A DNA stretch of 64,000 nucleotides from Nelumbo lutea (GCA_022828595.1 JAKGHH010000004.1:53470422-53534421), one strand, 5' to 3'; positions 11,960-23,097 are shown, numbered from the stretch's first letter. Translations and numbers: made by a program. The notes: generated from the letters alone by a model not told the origin.

Positions 11960-12655
11960 ATATTATCAAACAAAGTTTATGGGTTTGAGGCACTCTTTGA
12001 AGACTGATTCAGGAGGTTGGAACAGATGCTGGAAGAAACGAGAAGCACTCTCCATATCCTGCTCAATCGTTCAGCCCAAGCTGAACAAATCCCTGTCGTC
12101 ACTCTCCCCAGCGTCCCCAACTCCAAACCCAATCCTAGCCGCCACGCCTCTAACCCAACCCTTGCTATTCCTGAATAGTCCAACAAAGCCAACCAAGCTT
12201 TGGCTCAAATAGGCTACCAACCAACTCACTAGCCTCATACCTTCCCCTACACCGACCCGGTGATAGAAACCCCTCTCAATTGAGACAAACTGAGAGAATA
12301 TGTCCAAGGATTGGTGGTCAAAAGCCGAAACTGAGCATAGGATGATTCAGCCGTCCTATAAAAATCATACTCTGACCGCATCTTATACAAAGCCTATTCT
12401 GTCGAGTACACTCCTCCCCAGCTGTAGCCACAATATGATGGTCAGGGAGGCAACCTGCAAGGAGGATGGCAAGATGAGGGTAGCCAAAGTTGAGGGTACA
12501 AAGCTGCCTCACCCACTAGAAAGCAAGCCTACGGAAACCTCGAAATGTAGGAAGAGAAGCCGGTCTAAATGATTAGGAGCAACGAGAAAGATTACTACAC
12601 CATCATCAAGGAGGACGAAGACGACGAACCACCAACAGCCAAGGAGATACCCAAG
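11960..12655 (+). pseudogene. Gag remnant of the Tat-like element, first exon
   Basis: Gag would form the virus-like particle. A leucine/glutamate-rich helix-like start (RRLEQMLEETRSTL, about 12015-12060) resembles the N-terminal part of Tat Gag. It is followed by a proline/asparagine-rich linker, a KLREYVQGLV-like segment (about 12285-12315) and an acidic tail (EDEDDE, about 12610-12630) that runs straight into the intron donor. Stops, mostly TAG, interrupt it. The capsid core and any CCHC zinc knuckle are not visible, so it looks internally deleted. No retropepsin was found either. Confidence 0.6.
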
Positions 12656-13003
12656 GTATGACTTTATGATATAATTTATTTAGTGTAGCCTAATCGCAAC
12701 ATGCAATAATAGCAAAGCACTTGTTTTCTTTTTCAAAAGAAAAGACAACCTACATCTAATGTATGATCAGTTCTCCTCGATATCAAATTCATGCTTATCT
12801 AGTCATTTCAGTTTTCTGATAAGAATCATGAGTAATGTTTCAACTAGTACTATTTCACAACATCGCAAAATGACGTCATAACGGTCTTACCATCACACAA
12901 AATTCCCATCGATGGGCATGACACAAAGGTAAAATATCCAACCACATCCCTTTAAATACAAACAAATAATTAGAAGAATACTTAATAACATGAGCATCTT
13001 CAG
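12656..13003 (+). other. Intron between gag and pol of the Tat-like element
   Basis: The donor AAG|GTATGA and acceptor TCTTCAG|AAG flank 348 AT-rich bases with stops. Joining the exons keeps a single open frame on both sides in phase 0 (...AKEIPK then KSNEDTLEYY...). Introns in gag-pol are known in Ogre-like Tat elements. Splicing itself is inferred. Confidence 0.6.
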
Positions 13004-13945
13004 AAGTCGAACGAAGATACCTTGGAATACTACGATGAAGTCAGAGCACCTCCGAGGTGCATGATGGATTCCATCAACATGGTTAAGGAACCATTAGAGG
13101 AGAACAACCTAGCAACTGACAGAATAGACAAAAGACCCTTATACGTATCTGCCAAGTTAGCAGCCGAGGACAAAGGAAAACTCATCACACTTCTAAAAGG
13201 TAAGGAAGTATCCTTATAGCAGAAACCTTAAAACCTAAAATCGGTCTGACCCACATTTCTCTCGTAGAATTTCAGAATGTATTCGCCTGGTCATACAACC
13301 AGATGCTAGGGTTAGATTTAGAGCTTGTCCGCCACTCCCTGTGCATAAATCCAAAATTCCGGCTAGACCTTCTACCGCCAGTAAACGAATCCCAGTTAAA
13401 AACGTTCATAGGGAAAGTCTCATACTTGAGAAGGTTCACCCCTGGCCTCACGCACGCAACGCTGCCATTAATGAAGCTAGTCAAGAAATCTATCTAATTC
13501 AAATGGACTCAAAAGCACCAAGAAACCTTTGAGCAGTTAAAAATGACACTAGTAAGTGCACCGATGATGTCACCACCCAAAGACAGGTGGGAATTCAGAA
13601 TATACATCACAATAGGAACAATGGCCATAGGACGCCTATTAGCATAGGAGGATGATAGCAAAGTGGAACTCCCTATTTATTACGCCAGTAGAACCCTCAA
13701 ACCAGCGGAGAAGAGTTATTCTCACATGGAGCAACAATGCCTGGCCTTGGTCTTTGCTACACAAAAAGTTAGACACTACATCCTTGGATGAAAGGTGAGG
13801 CTTATTGCACAAAATATCCCAATCAAATTCTTCATGGACAAACCTCCCCTTTTTGCCAGACTTGTCAAATGGATGATGCAGCTCAATGAGTATGCAATAG
13901 AGTACACACAACCCAGAGCTATCAAGTGTTAGGCAGCAGCAGATC
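13004..13945 (+). pseudogene. RT-RNase H remnant of the Tat-like element, RT core deleted
   Basis: The frame after the intron reaches the stretch that normally precedes RT (PLYVSAKLAAEDKGKLITLL, then NVFAWSYNQMLGLD, 13120-13320). At about 13365 it jumps to the RT-RNase H connection (FIGKVSYLRRFTPGLT, about 13410-13450). The fingers/palm region with the YMDD-type catalytic site is therefore missing. RNase H follows: FEQLKMTL, IYYASRTLKPAEKSYS, and EQQCLALVFA (13530-13760). Stops are mainly TAG, one of them inside an LLA.EDD stretch where Gln is usual. No active polymerase can come from this copy. Confidence 0.8.
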
Positions 13946-13947
13946 TA

Positions 13948-14340
13948 TTGGCTACATTTCCATCGAACACTGATTTTCCTATATCGGATGAGGTCCCTGT
14001 AGACACACCAATGGTCACCCTAGCCAAAAGTAGAGAGTGGGTCCTAACCTTTGATGGGAGTAGTACGAGCACCTTGGCCAGCGTTGGAGTAACCCTAACC
14101 TCGCCTGACAAACAAACCTCCGCCTACTCATTTAAACTTCAGTTCCCCTGTTCTCACAACATAGTGGAATATGAAACACTGGTCCTTGGTCTGGTCAAAG
14201 CAGAAATAGAAGCCGACGCAAAGAAGATAAAGGTAATTGGCGATGCTAAATTGGTGATCGGATAGCTTGACAAAAGCATGGCAGTGAAAGAACTAACTAT
14301 TCTACCATAGACTTCAAACACTAGAATAGAGCTAAAAGTA
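13948..14340 (+). pseudogene. Second (archaeal-type) RNase H of the Tat-like element
   Basis: This extra RNase H module is characteristic of Tat-lineage elements and is thought to have been acquired in addition to the retroviral-type one. In the longest open stretch (105 codons) the acidic positions look present: Asp in LTFDGSS (about 14053), Glu in VEYETL (about 14170) and Asp in VIGDAKLVIG (about 14243). A TAG at 14263 replaces the usual Gln right after VIG. Downstream frames are shifted. The module is the best preserved part of this pol, but it is isolated from an intact gene. Confidence 0.75.
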
Positions 14341-14519
14341 GGTTTGTTGACACATTAGCTACCTTAGGGTCCAAGATGCAAGCCAGCCCAGAGCCGATTG
14401 AGGTCATTATGCAATCAGTCGACAAATAATCGATTTCCAACCTGAAGAACCGGGTGGAAGAGGAGCATAAAATAGAAACAGATGATTAAAGGTACAAAGT
14501 AATACGAAAGCTAAAAAAT

Positions 14520-16048
14520 TAGACCATGGGGACACAAGACATCAAGTTAATCACAAAGTACCAACTAGTGAACAAGGTGTTGTACCATAAAGAATTAGAC
14601 GGTGTAAGGACAAGGTGCTTGGGCAAATTGGAAGCCGAAGTGGTGTTCAATGAAGTACACAAGGCTAGTTGTGAAGATTTCACAGGCACCCTATTCCGTA
14701 GATTGCAGAGGTTAGGGTATTACTAGCCTGCAATGAAGTGGGATTTTACCAAGGTACAAAGAGAATGTGATAAATGCATCCCATAGACGGATGGCAAAGA
14801 ATGTTTAATAGTCTGTGAAAAAGACTAGAGGAGAATGTACATAGACTATCTACAGGAGCACATGTTACCCATTGACATTGCATTAGGGAGGAAGCTATTG
14901 TCTAAAGTCAAGCGATTCTACCTCCAAGATGGAGTACTGTATAGGAAATCTCACACATGAAATGTTTTGCAATGTTTGACCGATGATGAAATCGATGGAC
15001 TGTTGGAAGCAACCCATAGTGCCGAACCTGTAGCTCATCAAGGTCAACTGGCGCTATGCAATTATGTACTACACTTAGGGTTCTACTGGCCGACCATGAT
15101 GGAAAATATGCAGTGGCACATATGCAGATGTCACAAGTACCAAATCTATGGTGAAAGGATCCATAAGCCTCCCAACAACCTTCACCCAGTCATCACACCC
15201 TGGCCATTCTACACTTGGGGGGTAGACCTAATAGGCAAAATACAACCACCCTCTAGAGGGTTCTGTTTCATCATCGTAGCCACAGATTACTTCACTAAGT
15301 GGACAGAAGCCATCCCCCTGTGACGAGTCTGTGCAGCCAACATAACAATTTTTCTAAGACAAAACATAGTCCACAGATTCAGAGTACCGATGCAGATACT
15401 GATAGACAACGGCCTGCCCATAAAAATCAAGAAGTTCGTGACCTCTTAGGGTAGTACGGTGCAAGACTAGGAACATTCACAACATATTACCCCTAAGGAA
15501 ACGGTTAGGCAGAGGCCACAAACAAGACTTTACTAAGAATGTTGCGCAAAACAGTGGTTGATAATTAAAAGGATTGGGTAGATAAGCTGTAGGAAACCCT
15601 TTGGACTTATCGCACATCTATCAGGAAAAGTACACAAGTGACACGCTACTCCTTAGTCTTCGATCAAGAAGCAGTTCTCCTAGTAGAGATAAAAGCTGTA
15701 TCTACCAGGGTAGCTTTCACGATCGGTAAGAAGATTAGGCCAGAGGACTTAGATTCACTACTTGTAGATAGACTCAAGGTAGTCGATGAAGTTAGAGACG
15801 CAGTCTCGCAGAAGTAGAGTAAGTACAAACAAGCCCTAGCCAATAACTTCAATAGGCACTTGAAGCCTAGGAATTTCAAAGAGGGGGATAAAGTATTGAA
15901 GATGACTCTCAACGTTTGGCAAGGCAAGTCTATTGGAAAGTTTGCACCAACATGGGAGGGGCCATACTTAAATGATTATTGGTTGAAACCTTACTTTGAT
16001 TTGCTCTGTGTTTTTGAAATCACACGAATATATGTACATGTTTTATGA
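14520..16048 (+). pseudogene. Integrase remnant of the Tat-like element
   Basis: Integrase would insert the cDNA copy. The zinc-binding N-terminal region is at 14967-15140 (histidines in THSAEPVAHQG). The second metal pair is disturbed: CRCHKYQ replaces the usual CxxC spacing. The catalytic core follows (WPFYTWGVDLIG, then DYFTKWTEAIPL, 15200-15320), then an LIDNG block (about 15395-15410) with the second Asp. A frameshifted AEATNKTLLRML stretch (about 15510-15545) carries the Glu. The C-terminal part (LKPRNFKEGDKVL and WEGPYL) ends near 16048. Stops include YY.PAM and D.RR, where TGG Trp codons now read TAG. Confidence 0.8.
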
Positions 16049-16258
16049 ATAAATCTACAATGTTTTACAAGATTCTTTATTAGTCACTCTTTTCTTCTAC
16101 GATAAAGTCTAGAATTCTAAATGCGTTGAAACTGTCTTACTTTTCCCCCTTCAATTAAGATTACATACATTTGTACATTATGAAAGTAGCAAAATGAATG
16201 GTACAATCATATTTACTTGCTTACACACATATCTTGTTCATGATTATACAATTGGATC
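16049..16258 (+). other. Non-coding spacer after pol
   Basis: AT-rich sequence between the end of pol and the minisatellite. No feature is visible. Confidence 0.4.
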
Positions 16259-16548
16259 TTGCAACCCTAGGGCATAGACAAGCCCTGGCAACCCCAGGCA
16301 CAGTTAAAGCCCTGACAACCCCAGGCACAGATAAATCCCTGACAACCCTAGGCACAGATAAAGCCTTAGCAACTCCAGGCACAGACAAGCCCTAACAACT
16401 CCCGGCATAGACAAAGCCCTGATAACCCTAGGCACAAACAAAACCCTGGTAACCCCAGGCACAAACAAAGTCATGGTAACCCAGGCATAGACAAGCCCTG
16501 ACAACTCTAGGCACAGACGAACCCCTAGTAACCTTAGGCACAAACACA
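16259..16548 (+). repeat. Minisatellite in the Tat-like element
   Basis: About a dozen degenerate copies of a 22-24 bp unit of the form AAGCCCTGGCAACCCCAGGCA. It is followed by the block CTATTGGGGGACTCCGTCGA, which is shared with the related element at 29260 and 31038. Open frames here are artefacts of the repeat. Confidence 0.9.
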
Positions 16549-17460
16549 CCTCCATGAAACTATTGGGGGACTCCGTCGACAGGAAGTATGACCCCTACCA
16601 TATCCACAAACGAAGATACTCTTTTAATAGTAATAAATCCCCATCCTAACATCAACAATGACACTCCACTTACATCCCCAAAATTTGGTTGCGATAAACC
16701 GAGTGCCCATGGCACAACTCATGAAGGACCTCACTCTTTTAAGATAAGACAACACATAGTCCTAGAAAGGATAATAAGATACGACAACCCATTTCCCCAC
16801 GGTAGCCACAAGTCCATTTCAAGACATGGGCAAGTCTCACACTTTGCCTCTTATGCTTAGTGATCTTTTCGTGCCTAATAACATTCTGACACAGGCACAA
16901 TCCCCTAATTAACTACTTCGCATAAGGTTATTGGGGTCAACTCCCCTGATCGTGCCTCAGGGGTCAAACTCACAGCGTTCGTTCCCCTGACGAATTGCAA
17001 TAGGGCAACAATATGCCCGTACCCAATCACAGGAAAACCAAACGGAGGACTCGTCAACCAACATCTCTTGATCGCACCTTCCGCACAGGGGTCACCAAAG
17101 GCAATGTGTTGCGAATAGGTCTTTTATCGTTATTTGGGACACAATCTATGCCAACCCATGTGACAATATCTCATAAAAGCATCACTTAACTACCCAACAC
17201 ATTGCGACATAGTATACGAAACTCGCGCCATGATATGTATAAACACACAGTGCGATTAATCTGAAACTTTTTTTTTTCGACATTGTCCAAAATAGAAAGT
17301 TTCTTTACATTACATAAATATTATGATTACAAAATTGCCAAATTAAAATCAAAATTGCCACACATGCACATTACATCGTAGAAGACCCGGAATAGCCCAT
17401 TACAATTCAGCACAATCAATGGTCACTTGGCCCACTCTTCGCGTATTGCAAATATACTCT
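16549..17460 (+). other. Post-pol non-coding module
   Basis: No gene. The stretch is alignable, with gaps, to 29260-29790 of the Tat-derivative (shared GGTTGCGATAAACCGAGTGC-like and ATGAAGGACC-like blocks). This shows that the two elements share this region by descent. Confidence 0.6.
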
Positions 17461-18484
17461 CTAATACATGGTTAGTCTCTTCAAATTTCTTTAATTATCC
17501 AACTCCACCTCATAATCTACTAAGATTTGCTTCTACCGTGTCCACTCATCCTCAAGGTTCTTAAGCTTATCCGCGACTCTAGTAATGCTCGCTTTGACTA
17601 CCTTCCAGCATTAATGAACGTCCTTCATCGAATGAAACAAATCAGATTGCGGTATGTCCCGGCCAGCCTTCCAGAAGGCATGGTTTAACATGACAACATG
17701 CTCTTCAATCTGTGTCATGAAGAAACCCATTGATGTAAAACCTCAGCTAGCCTCTAGCCAGGAAGCGAAGTCAGACCATGGTAGCTCCTCCGCCGGACGG
17801 GTCATCACCTGGCTCATCAGCATGGCAATGGTGTTTAACGCAGTGCTTAAGACCTCAGGATGCAGTATCCCCTTTGGCAGCCACCCAACGCGTATAGCAG
17901 TTGACACAAACTTTGCCACTGTATTGGAAATATTGTAGTGAACACCCTTACAATCACCCTGAACCACAACTAAGTCTATAACCGGGAAGTGAAGAGTCGG
18001 GATGTCATGATTATTGCATTATTCAAGGAGCTCCCACTATATCTAAACCAATTCCTCTTTACAAGTCAGCTCCTCGGGGGGGAAGACAATCCCAAGCTCT
18101 GCGACAATGGGGTCCTCAGGCTCAACAGTTGGATCAACCTCAAGCCTCACGTCAGTTTCTCCAGACTGGTCATGCATGTCTCCAGGGGAACCACCCATTA
18201 CGATGGCAGATTCTAGCTCAATCAGAGCTTTACGCTTTGCACTCACAGGGGCTTCAGCATCAACAGTGATGGACGTAGGAGATTTTGTACGTGTTGCCGA
18301 TTCCACAGCCTGTTGACCGGCTTGATGCACCCCCTGCACAATAGCATCAATGACGTTGTTGTCACCCTCAACGTCCTCAGCAACTTCATAACTGGGACTA
18401 GGGGCTGTAGTGACCTTAGCTCCTCAGCCAAATGCTTGAAGAAAGGTGTGTCTAGCACCCCGGGGGATACTCAGAGAAGGGCAC

Positions 18485-18576
18485 CTACGATACAGTCATA
18501 TACCAACAATCAGTCATAACGGCTCTGGCCGTGTGCCAAATAGTAAAAGAATAACGAAGAAAACAACATGAATTAC
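18485..18576 (-). other. Intron 3 of the antisense gene
   Basis: Minus strand: ...GGTCAAAG|GTAATTCATG at 18576 to ATCGTAG|GTGCCC at 18485, 92 bases. The junction codon AG|G continues an open frame on both sides. Confidence 0.55.
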
Positions 18577-18831
18577 CTTTGACCCGGCTCACCAACCCCC
18601 GCGACACCTTTGCTGGACTGTGCCTCTTCGCAATCCACCTGCTTTAAAACAAAAGACTGTTCAACCGTTAATCACCATTGTAAGCAATAAGCACAACATT
18701 TTAACATAAACATAAGTGCTAAGTTACTCACCAAATCTATCCTATCAGGAGTTAGTTGGAACTCCCGTTGACTGCTCAGAGGGAACTACTAGAACTTCCA
18801 TGTCCAGTTGGGCTCCATCACTCTCCACAGC

Positions 18832-18923
18832 CTATAAGAAGGATAGGCAAAAAGTATTAGCTCAACCACATAGCAATAATACAACTTAGAAAGGAAAAGA
18901 GCACAATAGCAATAGTCATATAC
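18832..18923 (-). other. Intron 1 of the antisense gene
   Basis: Minus strand: GATTTG|GTATATGAC at 18923 to CTTATAG|GCTGTGG at 18832, 92 bases with a pyrimidine-rich 3' end. Confidence 0.5.
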
Positions 18924-19140
18924 CAAATCATCATCCTCAGAACCCTATTTTGGGTGGGGGGGGGGGTGCCATCTTCTTCTTACGACTGCCGATGAAGCCT
19001 CCCTTTTTGGAGGAGGTACTATAGATTCCCAGTCAACCTCCACTTGACGCCCCTGGGCCCGCGATGAAGCCTCGCCCGAGCCAATAGATGGTTCTACAAA
19101 CCTCGAAGGGCGAACAGACTCCTCTTCACAATAGGAGGGC

Positions 19141-20100
19141 GAACAAACTCCTCTTCCCCCAAAACAAGCCCTCCTCGGCTACGCTTGGCACCCCTCTTGA
19201 CCTATGAGTGTAATGAAGTTGGAGACGACCTCCCGCCCAAGTTAGCAGCGTACCCCTCAGGGGGTGCCAACACAAGGTGGAGGTGGGGGTTCACCCATAT
19301 CAGCTCCTGAAAACCCCCAAAAATAGTGCAAAGATACACCAACCAAAGCGACTTGCACCCCTGAGCCCTGAAATATACTACCTGGGAAGCCCCGACATGC
19401 CAGGAAAGGCGAGCTCATGAAAACTAGGCACCCATATCGCCATACCCAAATTGATGCAACACCCGATCAGGATGGTGTGCAACCAACTGTGTTTTGCTAG
19501 TGCGGTCAAGATAGGCAACTACACTAGGCCAGGCCACCAACCGGGCCTTACTAGCAAAGGGCGTCCCGATGTCCACGGGGCAAGATGGTGCATTTGTTCA
19601 AACCTAGCGCCACGTGTACTGCCGCCACTTTAATCATCAGGCCACGAAAAATCTCATACAAGTGGTCAGGTCCTATTAATTACCGCTTAATTAACGAAAA
19701 GCCAGCTAATTATGCCCACCACGCTAGCACTACCCAATAATCACCCCAACCTCATTGACGGCCTCGAACCGTAAAAAAAAGAGGGTTTTTCGATTGAACG
19801 ACCTATGAGCCGCCCTGCAAGGGGGGCCCTACCCCTACCTAGCCACTAATAACGTAAACTCCCCCCTTTCCTACCAGTTAGAGAAGGACTAACAATAAAA
19901 CTGGTACATCCAAAGTAGCTAGGGAGGCTGAAGCTTACAAATGGAAAATGTCAGGGGGGCTACAATATAAACAAATCCACCCACTAGTAGAAACATCGCT
20001 CAATTTGCGATAAAGGTCACCACGCCCTTGGTATCACATGATTATAACCGAATTCAATAGGCACTAGGTTCTTTGCGGTCAAGTCTTAAGATACAAAATA
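19141..20100. other. GC-rich spacer between the two antisense frames
   Basis: No recognised protein. It has higher GC content than the neighbours and several GGGGGG and CCCC runs. If the antisense copies are transcribed, promoter and leader sequence for copy 1 would lie here, but I see no clear TATA box. Confidence 0.35.
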
Positions 20101-20117
20101 ACGCAAACAACAATAAA

Positions 20118-20964
20118 TTAATTACACAGGAAAATGGTAGTAGAAATCAAATATAGAATTTCATTTAGTACAAAATAGACATGTACAAATCTCATAAAGC
20201 AGCCCACTCCTCCCTTATTGACACTATTTTCCAGTAGTGACCTTCGAGCCTCAAACAACTTCAATTCTCCCATCTCTGCTTCATACTCCGCTACCAACTC
20301 GCGCTGACGAGCGCATTCAGCCATGGGGACCTCCAATTTCTTGGTAGCCTTAGTGAGCTTCGCTTTGGCTACCTCGATACAAAAACACACATCCCTCAAA
20401 GACTAGCCAAAAACTAGCGGTGACTCCCCAAGACCCGCCTTCCAAAACATGTGCTCTAGCAAGACGACATGCTTCTCAATACGCCCCACACGGAAACCAA
20501 TAGCAACAAAATAGTCACAACTCTCCAACAATTGCGCAAGTATGAACCATGATAACTGATCGATAAGGAGATTCATGATATCATGCATCATCATTGCAAG
20601 CGTATTTAAAGCCAGACCGACAATGACAGACAAAAGCTCGAAGGGAGGTAACCAACCACCTTGAATAATTGCCACTACGAATTTCACCATAGACTTTGTC
20701 ACCGAAAACTTGTCATTCTAATGGACGCCCTGGACAAGAACACAATCCACAACCTTGTACCCCAAAGGAGCTATGTCATTCTTATTACAATACTTCACAA
20801 GCAGCCCACAGACAAACACAAGTTCTGAATTGTTTGATAGTCTTGTAAGAGAGGATTCTTCCGGAGACGATGTTGTGGATCCAACGGCTTTGGCAACATC
20901 CATCATGTGGGGGACATCAAAAACCCCAACGTTGTCATGTTTCCTTTGTTGATCGAGAGCCATC
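20118..20964 (-). pseudogene. Antisense gene of the Tat-like element, copy 2
   Basis: This is a paralogue of the last exon of copy 1. One frame runs from an ATG at 20964 (MALDQQRKHDN) to 20118 and is broken by only two TAG codons, at about 20718 and 20400. The core pattern is shared in the same order as copy 1: VLVQGVH, T-x2-x-V-KFV, GWLP, ALNTLAMMM, LSW, LLES, EKHVVLLEHMFWKAG, then a helical charged tail (AKLTKATKKLEV, ECARQRELVAEYEAEM). The N-terminal part is shorter than in copy 1 and no introns are needed. Possible roles (a nucleic-acid-binding, coiled-coil accessory protein) are guesses; I recognise no named domain. The order on the strand is copy 2 upstream of copy 1, about 1 kb apart. 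Confidence 0.6.
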
Positions 20965-21429
20965 GTTGAAAGCACGAACAAAGGAGGAATTGACAAACGT
21001 ACACTAAAACGCAGTAGATGTAACGAGCAGACAAGAGCAAGTGGGCAAGACGAAAAATAATGATGCATATTGCCTTTTTTTAAGACATTACTCACCCTGC
21101 AGGGTGAAGAATTACAACCAAGTAGCGAGGAAGCCCAACCGACATGCCTAGATGAAACATTACACAAAAGTGATTGGAAATAATCCACAAATGCACATTC
21201 CGAAAAGTGGGACACAATGATGCATTAATTGCAGACATAATGCGGCATTCGTTGCCACCATCTAGCTACAAAACATCCAAACGATGCACATGACATTCAT
21301 TATACTACAACAAACGAGATAAATAATGATCAAAGCCGTAGCATGGTCATCACCCAACTTTTATTTGAATGCCCATTAATGGCAAATGATGACAACAGAT
21401 AATTCACCTGCCATCAACCAACACCGTGC
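20965..21429. other. Leader of antisense copy 2 / element spacer
   Basis: The minus-strand frame stays open to 21215 but shows no family resemblance there. It is probably untranslated leader. The plus-strand sequence is ordinary element spacer up to the solo LTR target site. Confidence 0.35.
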
Positions 21430-21434
21430 ACCTA
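21430..21434 (+). other. Target-site duplication (left) of the solo LTR
   Basis: ACCTA, repeated exactly at 23098-23102 on the other side of the LTR. Confidence 0.9.
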
Positions 21435-23097
21435 TGATAATTCTGTATTTTGATGACTTAAGGGCATCATTTCAAGGGTATTTTAAGCCTTAGAATAGTA
21501 AAAATGTGTCATTTTCCTAGTTCATTTCAATATTGTGACCTCTAAGGGTCCCTGTGCAAATCCTGGGGAAAACTGGGGAAGTTTCAGGGCTGAAATGCAA
21601 ATTTTGGGAAGTTGGTGTGAATTTCAGCTGAGAGAGGGGGTGTTTCTGTGAAAAACTAAGCATAGGAGGTCGCTTTCTATCTGTCAAACCTAGATAGGCG
21701 CCCCTCCTATTGTATTAGCATACTCCCCTCTCCTTAGCAAACCCTAGGGCATCTCGCCACTCATTCTTTTCACCTCTAACAAATCCTAACTGCCCTAGGC
21801 TATCAAATCTCCACCCTCCACTCTCTCTAACCTCTAATCTCAATCATTCAAGCCTTAACAACCCCTCGTACCCTTAGGTCTCTCCCTATATAGCATCCTA
21901 GCCTTACACCTCACTCAAACCTCAACCAATCACCTTAAGGTGGCACATCGCACCAACTAATCACATTTCTCCAGTTCTAGGCGCTTAAATATGCTCCCTC
22001 CATTCTGAGCGCCCAAATCTCAGCCCTACAGAATATTGGGTGCCCTCTCCTTCTCTTTTAGCCTTAGGATCTCCTTAGAACAATCATGACCCTCCATTCT
22101 CAACTCTAGGGCACCCATATTTCTGCAAAAACCCAGTTGCTGCCCCTCTCCTTCTCTCTAATCCCAATTTTGTCCACCCTTCTCTATGAAAAGGACCCAA
22201 GGGGCCCTTGAGAAGGGGTTGGTCAAGTCACCCAGTTCACAAGGCTAAGATTTCTTGAGGAGTTCAAGGGTTGTAGAAGGGAAGGACGACCAGATCTTGT
22301 CAGGAGGGGTTCTTGTAAGTAGTCCAGCCAATCTACAACTATCGCCATTGGATTTCATCAACTATCCCTTTCGTTTTCTTTATTTTCTTTTATGTTATTT
22401 TTATTCTAACAATCTTTTAGATTTAATTTCTATGGATTGGATTCTGCCCCCAAGTAAGACGGAATGCTGTTTTGAGAAGTTCAAGGGTAAAGGAAGAGGA
22501 AAACGCCTAGGCAAGAGGAGGGCTTCATGCTTATAGTTCACCTAGTCACTACTACCACCTCTGGATCTGGATTCCAACCAGTTTCCCATAGTTTTAGATT
22601 TTTTTTTATGTATGTTTTTATTTTTCGTTCTTTAATTTCTAGTTTTTATTTTATTTCTGTAATTTATTTTTATCAAATTTAATTTTTGTCTTCCTTTTTG
22701 CATATCTAAAATTCGGCCAGGTAAGATAGAAGGCGCAATTCGAGGAGTTCGAGGGTTAAAGGATAGATCTGGAGACTACTACCTCTGACCGAGTTGCATA
22801 TTTTTTATTTAGTTTTTTTGTTAATTATTTATTTTTCTGCAATTTCTACTTTCAACATTGTTATAATTTTATTTTAATGGATTCGATTTCAGTTAATTAA
22901 ACTTTGTATTTCTGCAATCTCAAGTCTTGTTATTTTGTCTGGATTGAAGTACGTAACAATTTTTCCCTCACATCCCTATGGATACGACCCCTTTCTCACC
23001 ACTAACTGCGTTTTGTAGTTATTTTGAGAATTGAAAAATTTATAAATATTGAAACTGGTGTTCCAAAGTGGTTAACGGCACGCTTTCGGACACACCA
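21435..23097 (+). mobile_element. Solo LTR, Athila-like family, nested in the Tat-like element
   Basis: 1663 bp from TGATAATTC to GGACACACCA, flanked by a perfect 5-bp duplication. It is homologous in reverse complement to the LTR at 5455-6940. A solo LTR forms by unequal recombination between the two LTRs of a full element, so a complete Athila-like copy once sat here. A degenerate promoter (TATGAAAAGG) lies near 22186. Confidence 0.95.

Larger units (their letters stand above)
17461..19140 (-). pseudogene. Antisense spliced gene of the Tat-like element, copy 1
   Basis: Function unknown; lies opposite to gag-pol downstream of pol. Four exons are inferred on the minus strand (about 19140-18924, 18831-18732, 18641-18577, 18484-17461), each bordered by GT and AG. 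The first encodes Arg/Ser-rich sequence ending in a polyproline run and EDDDL. The next two are acidic and short. The last has a CPSLSIPRGARHT start, an acidic middle, then a core with GWLPKGILHPEVLSTALNTI and EEHVVMLNHAFWKAG, and a charged, probably helical tail. Joining exons 3 and 4 restores a long open frame broken only by one TGA. A frameshift in exon 2, a poly-G run at the polyproline codons and TAG/TGA stops mark it as decayed. Antisense genes are known in some Tat elements (maize Grande), but I cannot show homology. Confidence 0.6.

Noticed and set aside
16259..16548. Regular GC-rich repeats that could look like a CRISPR array
   Set aside because: Units are contiguous and degenerate with no unique spacers, inside a plant retrotransposon. 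The same holds for 28630-29250.
18951..18966. Poly-G run as a regulatory G-quadruplex
   Set aside because: It coincides with proline codons of the antisense exon and looks like slippage; a single run is not enough for a quadruplex call.
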